Shown: positions 11,333-22,620, counted from the first letter of the stretch. The stretch is 64,000 nucleotides of DNA from Lutjanus erythropterus (GCA_020091685.1 CM034600.1:37925536-37989535), one strand, 5' to 3'. The notes: generated by a model from the sequence alone, not told the origin. Made by a program: numbers and translations.

Positions 11333-11428
11333 CTGTCTGTCTGTCTGCCTGTCTGTCTGTCTGCCTGTCTGTCTGTCTGCCTGTCTGTCTGTCTGTCTGT
11401 CTGTCTGCCTGTCTGTCTGTCTGTCTGT
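11333..11428. repeat. (CTGT/CTGC)n tetranucleotide microsatellite
   Basis: About 24 units of CTGT interrupted by CTGC variants in a near-regular pattern. Open frames across it are repeat artefacts. Confidence 0.95.
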
Positions 11429-11744
11429 AAAGGCAAATAATAGAACAGCTAGAACAGTCTGATAAGTTCGAAAAATTACAACACTTTACTGTGACAGAGC
11501 CTTTAAAACCAGAAAAAGACAAAACTTGAGCCATCTCACAATATAACCACGTCCAAAATCTATCACAATATCTAGTTTTAAATCATGATACAATATAATA
11601 TCGATGTATTGCCCTGACTGAGCCTAACTTTTATCTTCTAGAGCCCTGCCACAGGCCCGTTTTCAAATCTTCTTTTCTTAAAGATAAAGGAGAAACGCCG
11701 CAGTGAAAAAATAAAAAGTTCAATGTTAAGTCCTCAAAAAAAGT

Positions 11745-12096
11745 AAAAAATGCCAGTAAAATATGGATGTGCAGTCAAATTGCTGCTGCAGTCCTCTGCA
11801 GTGCAGTATTCAGATCCTTACTTAGGTAAAGGTGGCAATACTGCAGTATTAAAATACTCGATTACAAATAAAATCAATCAGCTATCTCTCTGGAGCTTTT
11901 ACGAACAGCTCAGACAAATCTTACAGTTTCTACCTTTAAATAAAAGTGGCAGTACTGAAATATTAAGATACTCCATTACAAGTAAAAATCCTGCATGTCA
12001 CTTAAGGAAAAGTGCAAGTATTATTATCACAATACACTTAAAGTATCAGAAGTAAAAGTCCTCATTATGTGGAAAGAGAATCAGTTTAAAAACAAG
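11745..12096. repeat. AC-type interspersed repeat, first copy of a local duplication
   Basis: It shares ordered phrases with 12,510-12,720: ATGGATGTGCA, TCAGATCCTT, AGGTAAAGGTGGCAATACTG, GAAAAGTGCAAGTATTAT and AAAGTATCAGAAGT. It contains an inserted segment (about 11,875-11,945) that matches 17,395-17,455. Confidence 0.7.
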
Positions 12097-12483
12097 TTAA
12101 ACGGACACTTCATCCAAAAATTAAAAATACACGTTTTCCCTTTTTCCTGTAGTGTTATTGAGTTGCAGAGTTTTGGAGACATGAACCGTAGAGATGTCTG
12201 ACTTCTCTCTATTGTAACGGTAGAACTGCTTTATTTCTACTAAAAAGAAAATAGTTCCTACATGAAATTGCTCACAACAAGGTCAAATGTATTTTTTGGG
12301 ACTTTGAGCACCATATGCTGAGTGCCATTTAAGTTCATGATATTGGAGATAAGTCAGACATCTCTGTGTCCAACATCTCTAAAACTCTGTAACTCACATC
12401 AGATTAATCTAAATGGATAAACAGCACTACAGGCCGGGAGAAAAATATGTGTTTTTGATTTTGGGGTGAACTGTCCCTTTAAG
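12097..12483. mobile_element. MITE family A copy
   Basis: Starts TTAAACGGACACTTCATCC and ends GGGGTGAACTGTCCCTTTAA, with TTAA on both sides. The interior includes GAGTTGCAGAGTTTTGGAGA and, inverted, CATCTCTAAAACTCTGTAAC, so the element is largely a hairpin. Confidence 0.85.
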
Positions 12484-12499
12484 TCCATGTAAAAGTAAA

Positions 12500-12752
12500 G
12501 TGAAAATGTGAGCAGAGACATGGATGTGCATTCAAACTGCAGCTGTAGAACTCTGCATTACTGCCAGAAGTTTTCAGATCCTTCACTGAGGTAAAAGTGT
12601 CAATACTGAAATTTTAAAATATTCTTACAGGTAAAAATCACATTACTTCAGAAAAAGTGCAAGTATTATGAGCAAAGTGTACTTAAAAGTATCAGAAGTG
12701 CAGAAAAAAATGGCCAAGTTAGTTTTATGATATTACATAATTGTTTGTTAAC
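12500..12752. repeat. AC-type interspersed repeat, second copy
   Basis: A second version of 11,745-12,096, again directly followed by a family A MITE, which suggests tandem duplication of the pair. Confidence 0.65.
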
Positions 12753-13154
12753 TTAAAGGAACAGTTCACATATTTTTCCTCTTACATCTAGATATTTTGG
12801 TGTGAAATCTGCAGTGAGATGTCTGACTTGACTCCATTATAAAGGGACTAAATGGCACTCAGCTTGTGGTGCATTAAGTGCTGGAAAAAAAAAAAAAGTA
12901 AAAAGAAACTGGAAAAAAAAAAAAAAACGCTAGGGAGAAAAAAACCTCAGTCTCAGTGTCTACTTCCAGAAATCATGACCCGGTTACTCAAGATAATCCA
13001 CAGACTTTGCTAAAGTTATTTTCAGGACTAAGCAGACGTCTCTACAGTCAACATCTCCTCAAACTAAAACTATCTAGATGGATAAATTACACTAAGTAAG
13101 AAAAGAGGTAAGAAAAGCATGTATTTCTGATTTTGTGGTGAACTTTCCCTTTAA
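12753..13154. mobile_element. MITE family A copy
   Basis: Begins TTAAAGGAACAGTTCACA and ends GTGAACTTTCCCTTTAA, with TTAA edges. It has the phrases CCCGGTTACTCAAGATAATC and AGCTTGTGGTGC and two internal A-rich runs. Confidence 0.85.
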
Positions 13155-14764
13155 TGTTAAATTAAATATGAATAAATATTTTAATGTTGAACTGGAAGAG
13201 CTATTTTTAACTACATTATAAACAGGAGGGTGCTTTTTAATCATTAACAGTGCATCATATTTTATTAGGTCTTCACAGGTTTTAATGTGAAATGAAAACA
13301 GGTCAGAACTGAAGCTGTCAGATAAATGTAAAAAGTTCAATACTTCCCTCCGATAATGAAAGTGAGGCTCAATTTTAACTCCGTCCAGTAAATTAATAAA
13401 TTTACTTTGTTAATTTCCAAGTATAACTTGAGTTTAGTGGACCTTCTACCAGTCAGACAGGATGAAATCATCATGTACTGCTGCCATCATGTGGACACAC
13501 AACGTCCAACACTCGACTCGAACTGAAACAGACTCAGTTCACGTTTCACCCACAAACTGCTGACTGCAATAATTAAGGTTGTCAAGATATTGTAACTCTG
13601 CAAACTATGCTAGATTTTCTCAAAAAGACAATGCATGTACTCATATTAAAATAATCCCCTTCAATCATCACCAACAACCAAACCTGCCAACAGTAACACC
13701 TCACAAAGCAGGAGGTCTGGGGGTCCTTTTTCATAGACTTTTTTTCCTGCCCTCTGGTGACTTTTAAAGAATGACAAAAACAAAATAATAAGTAAAGTAC
13801 ATGTTTTCTTTGCCAACAGGTGCGTGCCGATGACTTATAAGTTACAAATTATTAGTTATTAGCTGTAAAACACAAAGGGACGACAGCATTTGGCCTCATC
13901 TAGTGGGCAAATTTCAAATTTGATTACATTAACGCAGAAAATGAATATTTTACGAAAGCTTTTCAAAGCTCTTCCACAAAAATGTGCGCCCTTCCTTTAA
14001 AGCTTGCAGTAAGAAACATAAAAAAAAGAAATTTTAGTGGAAACTGGGAGAAATATGGGAGAACTGTGACCCTGGGAGGAAACCAAGAGAAGGCGATGAA
14101 AAACAGCAGTTTCTCTAGAAAACCAGGGGGGTTAGCATGTATCTCCACAACCCACCATAAGTGTGTACAGCATCCACAGAGCTCATACCTTCTTATTTTT
14201 ACATTATTTTCTTGTGCTCGGGATGCTTTACCAAATCAAAATGTTGGTTTTTGAGGTCCTGGGAATCAGACTCAACAACTGAACTATCTTTCTGATGCAC
14301 CAATATCATACTTAAAGGAGCAAGATGTACAAAAATGAGTACAAATAGCAATGTGGTGCTAAAGACTGTACATTAAGGCTGAAATCTATTATTATCTATT
14401 ATTATCTATTGAACCTTACACTCCAGACTTGAGCACAACATCATAAATTAACAATAACAAGTGAGGACGAGTCCTCCACTGTGAGATGATCAACTGTCAG
14501 TTGTCTGTAAATGTAAAGTTCAGCCTGTTATCCTGAAAACAAAAGCCCACTGCTCTGAAAATACACGAGCTTGTCTCACTGCCTGCCAAACTCCATTAAC
14601 ATTTTACCCAATTTAACCATAATAGACATCTACTTCTTCTAAAAGATTATTGATGATTTCATATGACTCATAAACAGACACTTACTCATTCAGCAATCAT
14701 TCAGCATTAATTTGAACCCGATTTAACTTGAAACAGGCAAACAAAAACAGTATTTCGAGCCCAG
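13155..14764. other. repeat-rich stretch: AC-type tail and MITE family D
   Basis: 13,190-13,440 continues AC-type phrases. About 14,312-14,530 is a family D MITE (TTAAAGGAGCAAGATGTAC, AAAATGAGTACAAATAG, GACTGTACATTAAG), also present at 23.7 and 37.8 kb. 14,160-14,300 shares GTGCTCGGGATG and following text with 17,350-17,420. The short frames at 13,963-14,254 do not resemble any protein I know. Confidence 0.55.
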
Positions 14765-15202
14765 AATAGACATTTTTTTGGGGTTGAGTTGCAGAGTTTT
14801 ATCAGCCATAGAGATCTCTGCTTTCTCTTCAGTATAATGGGGCTAAATAGCATTTAAATAATAATAATAATAATGACCTGCTTACGCAAGATAATCCACA
14901 CACCTCGTTGTGAACAGTTTCATGCAGAAACTACTTTCTTTCTAGGAGAAATAAAGTACTTCTGCAGACAGAAAGTAGTTCCTACAGGAAACTGGACTGT
15001 GGATTATCTCAAGTAACTGGGTCATGATTTCTGGAAAGAGACACTGTTTTTGAATTTTTCAAACATGTTTTTTTGGTGCTTTGAGCACCACAAGCCGAGT
15101 GTCTGCGGCCAGAATCTCCAAAACTCTGCAACTTACAACAAAACTATCGAGAACAGATGGAAAAATTAGTATTTTGGATTTGGGGTTGAACTGTCCCTTT
15201 AA
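14765..15202. mobile_element. MITE family A copy
   Basis: Left part has GGGGTTGAGTTGCAGAGTTT, the centre CTCAAGTAACTGGGTCATGA (inverse of the usual order, showing the palindrome), and the end GGGTTGAACTGTCCCTTTAA. The left terminus is eroded. Confidence 0.8.
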
Positions 15203-15587
15203 CATATTCCATTGATCTCTGATGACATATTTATTACTGTAAATATATTACAGATTTCTCCTTTAGTCTTGGATTGAAACACGTCCTGCTGTAACCTTCT
15301 ACTGTGTTCTTTGTATTGTCCCAGACAAATAAACTAATAAATAAATAAAGAAAATAAACTTGTGTCCTTAAAGTTGTTCCTCAGTATAGCAGCTTTTGTC
15401 CACAACCAAAGTTTTCCTCTGTTAAAAGACATTTTCAAGCAGCAGTAAACCAGAAACACACACATTTCCACTGTGTTTGGTCAGTCAGCAGCTTTACCCT
15501 CAGCTTGTTGTTCTCCCTCCTCTCAGGAATAATCTACACGCTCTGCCTGATTCTCGGCTCTCTCTCTCTGTTTTCCGTTACCTTTAC

Positions 15588-15627
15588 CTGGGTTGGTGAA
15601 GTGCAGCGTCCCATCCTGGCCGTACAT
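15588..15627 (-). CDS. hnf4a: putative distal (P2-type) alternative first coding exon of hnf4a
   Basis: On the minus strand an ATG at 15,627..15,625 (purine at -3) opens MYGQDGTLHFTNP plus one base and runs into the donor GTAAAG at 15,587. The leader is 13 codons and ends in phase 1, exactly as hnf4a exon 1A does, so it could join the same exon 2 in frame. It lies on the hnf4a strand between r3hdml and P1, where mammals have the P2 promoter whose exon 1D encodes a short leader (MVSVNAPLGAPVESSY in human) in the same phase. The frame continues open upstream to 15,744 and farther, but without an ATG; the codon at 15,744 is GTG, so the apparent signal peptide there is not a translation start. 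The residues are not similar to human exon 1D. This is an inference from strand, phase, position and composition; a first exon of an unknown gene is the alternative. Confidence 0.5.
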
Positions 15628-15965
15628 CCCTCTGAAGGCCGAGGCCTGACAGTGAGCCGGCCAGCTGAGCGAAGGCCCATGAGCCTCAGCGGCTCTCTCG
15701 GGCCCGGCCAGGCTGAGGCAGGCTGAGAGGAGAAGCAGGGCCACCGTGACTGGATACAGCGCTGTTTACCGGGGGCCGCCGGGCCGGCTGTTAGGGCCCA
15801 GGGATAATCCCCTAATGCCTGTCACAATGAGATTTGATTGGAGACTTGAACACCCGGATTAATAGTGTCAAGTGAACAGTGTTTAATACCCTCCCTCCAA
15901 ACAGGCTAATTGGGCTTTCTGCCTCGGTTAAACACCAGATATTTTATTTCAGCACGGATTAAATT
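15628..15965 (-). promoter_or_regulatory. hnf4a: putative hnf4a P2 promoter
   Basis: This non-repetitive stretch is GC-rich near the leader exon. Reading away from the ATG it has a CCAAT box on the minus strand (15,841..15,837), an ATTAAT core at 15,858-15,863, GTTTAATACC at 15,881-15,890, CTAATTG at 15,906-15,912 (homeodomain/PDX1-type core) and GTTAAAC at 15,927-15,933 (HNF1 half-site). Mammalian P2 is known to be driven by HNF1A/B and PDX1. It ends at a MITE 30 bp farther on. Assignment depends on the adjacent exon call. Confidence 0.45.
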
Positions 15966-15993
15966 TCACTTCATTAGCTGAGTGAACACAAGT

Positions 15994-16110
15994 TTAAAGG
16001 GACAGTTCACCCCAAAATCAAAGATATGTATTTTTCCTCTGTCCTTTCCCCCTCAGTGTCAGCTGCTGAGTTTTAGAGATGTTTGCCTTCTATCAAATAT
16101 ATTATATATA
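15994..16110. mobile_element. MITE family A, left end only
   Basis: TTAAAGGGACAGTTCACCCC followed by AAAATCAAAGATATG, and AGCTGCTGAGTTTTAGAGAT, then loss of similarity. Only one terminus remains. Confidence 0.8.
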
Positions 16111-17279
16111 TAAAAACATAAGTGCATAGAGCAAGCAGAGCAGCTGCACCCCCACTTTCTTGGGGAGCAAATGTGTGCTTTTGTGTCCCATATTTTCTTT
16201 TTTTTTTCTTTTCTTTTTATTTCCTTTTAGCAGTTATAATCATACAGTACATACGCATGTTCACAGACGCAACAAGGTCACAAATGTCTGTGAGTCTGTG
16301 AGTTTTGACATCAGTTTGATGTCCATACATATAGTTCCAACTATAGAGAAAATGGATAAACACACAAGAAGACAACAAACAAACAAACAAACAAACAAAA
16401 AGATCATTCACACTAATATTAGGATGGAGAAAATAAAAATAAAATTTAAATAAGAATAAAATAAAAATAAAAATAAAATACATAATAATAATAATAATAA
16501 TGATAATAATTATAATAATAAGAATAAGAATAAGAATAAGAATACAATGAAAAACATTGTACAACATTTGAGCTACTTCGGATCAAAAATAATAATATAT
16601 AATAATAATCACAGGTAAATCTTTTGAGAACTGAATATGGCATTCCCAATACAGACTTATTTAAATACCAACAAATTTAGAATATTGCTGATTTTTTTGA
16701 AGTACAGGATTAAGATCAGTGAATTTTATAATATTATAGTCAAAGGAGTCCATTCATTTTTTCCGACCCTATTAAAAATGTGAGAAAAGCATCAGGGGAT
16801 GTTTTTTTTTGTTCTGGTTTTTTTTGATGAAAAAAACTGGCAAAGCATCGATTTACAAGTAACAACATCAAGGAAAATAATTTTAATTTTCCATCCAAAA
16901 ATTTTATCTTACTCTCATAAAAATGCACCAAATTTATTTAATTTTTATTTTATTTTATTTTATTTAAGTCCATGCCTGTATTTATTAAATGATGTGCTGG
17001 ATTTGCAATTAAATGGACGTCTCCATGACAGATAAAACAGGATAAAGTTCCCTCCACTGTTCCAGGGTAGAAAACATTCTAAACTAACCTACAGAGAACC
17101 TTTCTGGTGGACAGAACCTGATGCCCGATGCCTCTTCACAGACTGATGGTTCATTCTAGATGTTGGAAACAGCATTTGACAAAACAATGACTGATGTCCT
17201 TTAAGTGCACAGAAAAATAAACATCTGGACGTCTACATTTCAACAGCTGGACAACTCCTTCAGCCAAGGAGGATTATGT
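16111..17279. other. low-complexity AT-rich stretch
   Basis: Contains a T-rich run (16,195-16,230), (AAAC)n at about 16,377-16,400, mixed (AAAAT)/(AAT)/(AAGAAT) runs at 16,448-16,544 and (TTTTA)n near 16,945-16,966. Overlapping frames on both strands are repeat artefacts. No gene is seen. Confidence 0.7.
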
Positions 17280-17688
17280 GAAGCAGAAGTGTGTGCTGGT
17301 GTCTGTATCTGCAGAGAACATTTCTTTCTTATTTTTCTCATTATTTCGCTGTGCTCGGGACGTTTCACCAACCTAAAACATCTGTATTTGACATCCTGGT
17401 ATCTTTCTGGTGAGTTTAAGAACAGCTCAGACAAATCCCACTGATTCTACCTTTAAACAGTGAGTAAATAAAACGGGAGGAAGTTTATATTTTTATTCTG
17501 TTGGTTTTTTTTTTATACATTTGAAAACTGGCCACCATTCACTTCCATTGTTTGGGAGATTCTGCAACACTGTTTTCCTGTGAAACTCCAGTGTTTTGTG
17601 GACTGAAAAACTAAACTCATCCTTCAGTTGGCATGATGGTGAGTAAATAATGACTGAATTTTCATTTTTGGGTGAACTATCACTTTAA
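17280..17688. mobile_element. unclassified repeat fragment followed by MITE family B
   Basis: 17,290-17,455 matches pieces at 14.2 and 11.9 kb. About 17,500-17,688 is family B: TGTGAAACTCCAGTGTTTTG, GGTGAGTAAATAATGACTGA, TTGGGTGAACTATCACTTTAA. A second family B copy lies in an r3hdml intron. Confidence 0.65.
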
Positions 17689-18094
17689 GATAGCTACCAA
17701 ATCCTGGGTAATTCAGCAACGAACCTGTACTCATGCCTAGTTTTTAAATGCAAATCTTTTATTTTGTGCTTTATTACATCTTGTCGTGCTCAGTCTTTAT
17801 TTAGCTTTATGATATCTTGCTGCACTCACTTTACTTTCTTTTTACCTTCAGTGTTTCAGTCTCTTATTTCCATAAAAGCCCTTTTAGGGGATGTGTTTTG
17901 CAAATTAGCATCTGCTATAAACATTATGATACTTGCATTGATGCTGTTTTCAGTTTGCCTGTGTATACTGTGTCTGTCCATATTAACCATAAACCATAAA
18001 TAAATGAATAAAACACATCTTGTATCTTTTCTCATGACAAATCTTCAGCTACTATGCAACAAATATGCCACACACTCACACATGCCTGAAATCT

Positions 18095-18408
18095 TGTTGT
18101 GGCCATTTGACAGGACGTTGTGTTTGTGAGTCTGTTTTAGTCCATCTTTAATCGTTAACCTCATCCTTGTCACTCAGACGGTGTAAATTAAGGGGCCGGG
18201 CCTCTCGGTGACCCACTGTCAAGTCATTCAGCCTCGTGGGTAAACAGATATCCTCTGAGGAGCTGTTGAACGGCTGCTGTCATGTTTACATTCACCAGGC
18301 GATTCAACCAACAGCAGAGCTCAGGAGTTTGTCCAGGTTGTGACCGTTGAACAATTAATCATCCCGTCTGTCTCACGCAGAGTTATGTGTTGTTGCGTGA
18401 GCTGCACT
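18095..18408. promoter_or_regulatory. candidate enhancer upstream of the putative hnf4a P2
   Basis: A non-repetitive island of higher complexity about 2.5 kb upstream of the putative P2 exon. It contains GGGTAAACAGATATCC and CATGTTTACATTCACC (two strong forkhead sites flanking GATATC), TTTAATCGTTAACC (HNF1-like half-site) and GAACAATTAATCATCC (homeodomain TAAT cores). These words fit an endodermal enhancer; function is inferred. Confidence 0.4.
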
Positions 18409-18411
18409 CTA

Positions 18412-19503
18412 AGTAAAGGTGGCAAAAGTACACACAAGTAGAAGTACACATCCTTGTGTAAAAAAAGAAAGCAGACTTACTGATTCAACTTCTAAAAGTG
18501 AAAAAGTAAAGGCTCTGAAATGTACTGAAAGTATAAAAGTAAAAAGTCGCCCTCTGACATTTTTACTGCTTGTTTCTGTCCAAAATTCTGGTTTCATCTT
18601 GTCATGTCATTTTCTTCTTGCTACATCTTTGACACCATGGATGTCTTGTTAAGTTTTATTACTTCTTTTACAGCATTTTCATCTTGTCACATACTGTTTA
18701 CATCTTTTATGTCTTTTGTGTCTTGTTTATTTACGTCTCGTTATGTCTTTTTGTCTCGTTATATATGGTGTACATCTACATCTTGTTACATTTTTACATC
18801 ATTGTTGTCTTTTTGTATCTTTTACATCATTAATTTCTTGTTACATCTTGTTATGTCTTTAATATAATTTACATCTTGTTACATCTTTTTCTGTGATTTT
18901 TGTCTCATTGCATCTTTCACATCTTTTACATCATTTACATCTTGTTATGTCTTGTTACATTGTTTCGCCTTGTTACATCTTTTACTCCCATTTTAAACTT
19001 TTTGCATATTTTACATCATGCATGTCTTGTTACATCTTGTTACATCTTGTTACATCATTTACGTCTTTTACATAATTTTCATCTTGTTACAGCCTGTTAC
19101 GTAGTTTTTGTCTCGTTACGTCTTTTACATCATTTACATCTTGTTACAGCCTGTTACGTCTTGTGTGATCTGTAATAGATGATATACACTGATGGACACA
19201 TCATGAATCAACTTTTATGTTTTATTGTCCCATTCATTTAGATTGAAGTCAGTCTTGATGTTGGGAAGACGGCGCTCAATGACGCAAAATAAAAATAATC
19301 AATAATGTCCCTTAAATGCAATAAAGCTAAAGTAATGAGCCTGTTTTGAAAATGTAAGAAGTAGAGATTTGTGTTCAAATGTAGGGAGTAAAGGGGAAAA
19401 AAAAAGTTAGAAAAATAAATACTCAAGTGAAGTACAGATACATGAAAAAAAAATCTACTTAAGTACAGTAATGAAGTATTTGTACTTAGTTACTTCCCAC
19501 CTC
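18412..19503. mobile_element. AC-type MITE expanded by an internal minisatellite
   Basis: Left end: AAGTAAAGGTGGCAAAAGTA then CACACAAGTAGAAGTACAC. Right end: AAGTATTTGTACTTAGTTAC then TTCCCACCTCTGA, the imperfect inverse of the left. Between them sits a 580-bp degenerate array built on CATCTTGTTACATCTTTTA. The termini resemble a fish MITE family that I know only by sight, so the superfamily is left open. Confidence 0.7.
18595..19175. repeat. degenerate CATCTTGTTACATCTTTTA minisatellite
   Basis: Roughly thirty variants of TTACATCTT / CATCTTGTTACATC / TTTTACATCATTTACATC in direct orientation. Frames rich in Leu, His and Phe on this strand are produced by the repeat. Confidence 0.85.
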
Positions 19504-20160
19504 TGAGTCTAAGTGAAGTGTAAGGTTTGCCAGCTTGTCGGCTGAGTCTAAAGGTGAACAAAGGACCAGACACAGCTCAGATTTTGAAGAACTGGTCCAA
19601 GTCTTTGACACACTTCACTTCATGTTTAATCCACACATGAACACATTTTCAGCACACATGATATCAACATCTGAGAAAGTTAAATTTGTAAAGCTTATTG
19701 CTAAAGATATCACGTCAGCAGAGTTTTGAATCAAACGGAACAAACAGTGATTTGCAGTTTGTTTGGACAAAGAAGCATAGTATAAGTCGATCTGGGGCAA
19801 AAAGAAGCTTAGTGTCGGCTGCTGCCAAAGAATGTATTTGTATACATAAATGTCCTGGTTTTGGAAGATTTGTTGAGCATATCCTGTGGAAGGTAAACAA
19901 ATCCTTCAGAGAAAATGTTGCTATTGTACTGAAAGAACAGTGCAACTCAGTAATTTGGCCTGAGGTGAGGCCGTGTTCTGGTCATGGATGAAAGACGTGG
20001 TTAATCACCGATCAATGCAATCATCATATTAGAACCAAAACGCCCTACCATTACCTCATGTTTACTTACTCTTTTTACTTAAATAATCATGAACTAATCA
20101 GTAGCAACTAACTAATGGTTAACTACCATGCTAGTTCTTCATTCATTCCTCATTCATTCC
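19504..20160. other. anonymous stretch
   Basis: Open frames of 60-97 codons overlap on both strands without recognisable protein features. No repeat family was identified. Confidence 0.45.
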
Positions 20161-20199
20161 CTAGTAACTATTCTATTTTTGTGTACCTTACTATTTGTT

Positions 20200-20285
20200 T
20201 TTTTTTTCTTTTTCTTCCTCTCTGTGATGTAAAATGTCTTTGAGTACCTTTAAAAGTCCTTTACAAATAAAATGTATTATTATTT
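20200..20285 (+). mobile_element. probable retroposon 3' tail
   Basis: The text TGTGATGTAAAATGTCTTTG, AGTACCTTTAAAAGTCC, TTTACAAATAAAATGTATTA then TTATT resembles the 3' end shared by several teleost LINE/SINE families (a hairpin-like tail closing in ATTATT repeats). Only the tail is evident. Confidence 0.45.
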
Positions 20286-20399
20286 CAACCAATAATATCA
20301 CAACATCCACCTGTCAATCAATCTTAAACTTTTAATTAGCTAGCTTGTAACAGTATGGGTTGTTGGTGTTTTCCAAGAGCTAGCTAATGTTAGCCACAC

Positions 20400-20665
20400 T
20401 GAGCATACGATGGCTGATTAATGTTACTGTACAAAAATACAAAAGAATGACTTTATTCACTGATTTGGGTGAAACTGGATCATATTTGACTCTGACTCAC
20501 AGTTTCTGCTAACTTAGCTGCCATTAACGAGTGACAGATCAGTTTTCCCAGATCAGGACTGAAAACAGAAACAGAGACTGACAGGAAAGAAGTATCGGGG
20601 TCATTTCCTGAGTGTCCTGATGCTTTCCTGAGCGTTCTGATAGCTTTACTCATGCTACAGTAGCT
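20400..20665. repeat. unclassified interspersed repeat, family H
   Basis: It shares GACTTTATTCACTGATTTGG, GTGAAACTGGATCATATTT, AGTTTCTGCTAACTTAG, TTTCCTGAG and GATAGCTTTACT in the same order with 33,605-33,955. Internal lengths differ. No terminal structure was found. Confidence 0.6.
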
Positions 20666-22620
20666 AACATAGATATATTATAATGAAGTACTGATGTATG
20701 TGTTCATTCAGTCCAGTGAGACTTGGTTGTCTGGTGTGTTAAGTTTTCTAGTTTCTAGGTCTACTTCCTGGTTATACAGCCCACTGAATATGCACAGCAG
20801 ACTTCACATTGTGGAGACGTTTTAAAAATTGCTTTTTTCAGCTCAAGGTAAGTTTAAATATGAAAACTCCATGGATAGAAAATTCATAATAGACAGATTC
20901 ATAACTGACCTTGTTTGTAGTTTGAAAAGTTCTGTCAATAGTTTTCTAGATGTTTTTTTTATAATGGTGGACTATGGGGAAAAATGCTTTCTGGCCCAGT
21001 GGGGAATTTTTGCTGCAATACTGCGAGTGGCCACTGGAAAACAATGATGCCAGGGCAGAGCAGCAAAACCCAGTCTATTTCTATAATAAGTCTATGGTAG
21101 CTAACCACTAACTGCCATTAGCTCTGTTAGCAATGCAGCTAAGTTAGCTGGCTCAGCCTGAAGTTGCCCGGAGCCAAACCCAGCAAGAAGACCACCGTCA
21201 AACAAGCGCTAAATCTTTTAATGACTTTTGATCACAGCAGTAGTCTAGATAGCAAACACCAGTTTTGAAATCATTGTGATGAATTCTGCAGGAGGAGTTT
21301 GTTAAAATACAATGCATGGAAATTGACAAAATTGACCACGAAATTCAAAATGGTGACTTCCTTTTGGGTTTAGGTGATGGTTCCAGGAGACTTTTTTGTG
21401 TGTCTTGGTGTGATGTATGTGTACTGATTTTCATTCGGTGAAATGTGCTGTGGGGGGCTGCTGTCCAATGGTGTGCCCACCACCAAAAAGCTATATCATA
21501 TGAAATTTTTCACCATAACTAATGCATGTGCCAGGTTCCATGCGACATCAAGCTCGTTTAGCCCCTCAAAACTGCGACTGAAGAGAGAGAAAAGGAAAAA
21601 GATGAAGAAGAAGAAATAAAATAATAATCCAATAGGGTCCTTGCACCATTTGGTGCTCCCCACTCACCGCTCCCAGTTCAGAGAACTTCCTCCACTGGAA
21701 ACACGGTGCAACGTCACCAAGGCAGACATCATTCCTCTGGTCATTAGCCCTTTAACGTTAAAACTCCTGCAGGCTACCTTTTGCTGCAGCTGTGAGTATT
21801 TCACATCACTGAGATAAAATATTGAACGAAACGAAACAAAACCTGACACCATTACAAATCATTTTCTATTCAAAGACAGTTAGAGAAACTCCCGCACACT
21901 GTCTTTTTTTTTTTTCTCTCCCTTTCCGCTGATAGTTTTATTAAATATCAGTGTTTCGGTCTGAACTACCATCATCATGTGTACTGGCAGCATCCAAACA
22001 TTTCCGCACATATACAAACATACAGACCGCCTCCATTTTCAATCACCCAATCAGAGGACTGCTGAGATTGATCAACACCTGATGAAATAAATGTGTCATC
22101 AGCCAGACAACAGAGCTGAAAAAAACTCACTAAATCACAATAAATCTTAAATATGCATTTCATCTTATATACCCAATAAGTCAAAATATTGAAAAAAGTG
22201 ACTATCATCATGTATCATCTTATGCATCATCCTGTAATAAATAGATCTCTCCCCTAAACATCAGGCATGAATATTAGGATGAATAGAATCACTGTCAATA
22301 TGTAGGTTCATATCCACAGCATTTAAGAAAAATATTAAAGACTAAGAATAAAGTCTTATGACTTGTCAAGTCAAAACACAGCTACTATCACACCCACAGA
22401 CACACAGATCTTTTTCAATATTTTTCAATAAATCGTATTTGATTAAAATGCATGTAACTTGTGAATTAATGTGATTTGATTAATTTATAAGATGCACTGT
22501 GTAATTTTTAAAGAGATTAATATTATGAGGATTATTAACAGATTATTCTGTAACATTATATGTTGTTTATTTGCAGACTATTATTATGCAATAATCTATA
22601 TTTTATATGTAAATTAAGCT
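20666..22620. other. anonymous stretch with an interspersed repeat at about 21,240-21,660
   Basis: 21,380-21,660 ends in GAAGAAGAAGAAATAAAATA and CCAATAGGGTCCTTGCACC, a text I recognise as common in percomorph genomes; its class is unknown to me. No gene is seen. Confidence 0.4.

Noticed and set aside
11316-11534. Minus-strand frame rich in Asp-Arg-Gln
   Set aside because: Translation of the CTGT/CTGC microsatellite.
15628-15744. Secreted protein starting VALLLLSACLSLAG on the minus strand
   Set aside because: The start codon would be GTG and no ATG lies upstream in frame before a stop. The first ATG in this frame is at 15,627, so the signal-peptide look is a coincidence of a GC-rich leader.
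16160-16649. Overlapping frames rich in Ile, Tyr and Phe on both strands
   Set aside because: Low-complexity A/T repeats.
18409-19175. Series of Leu/His/Ser-rich plus-strand frames
   Set aside because: Minisatellite inside a MITE.
18595-19175. CRISPR-like array
   Set aside because: Units are contiguous and degenerate with no unique spacers; the genome is a vertebrate's.
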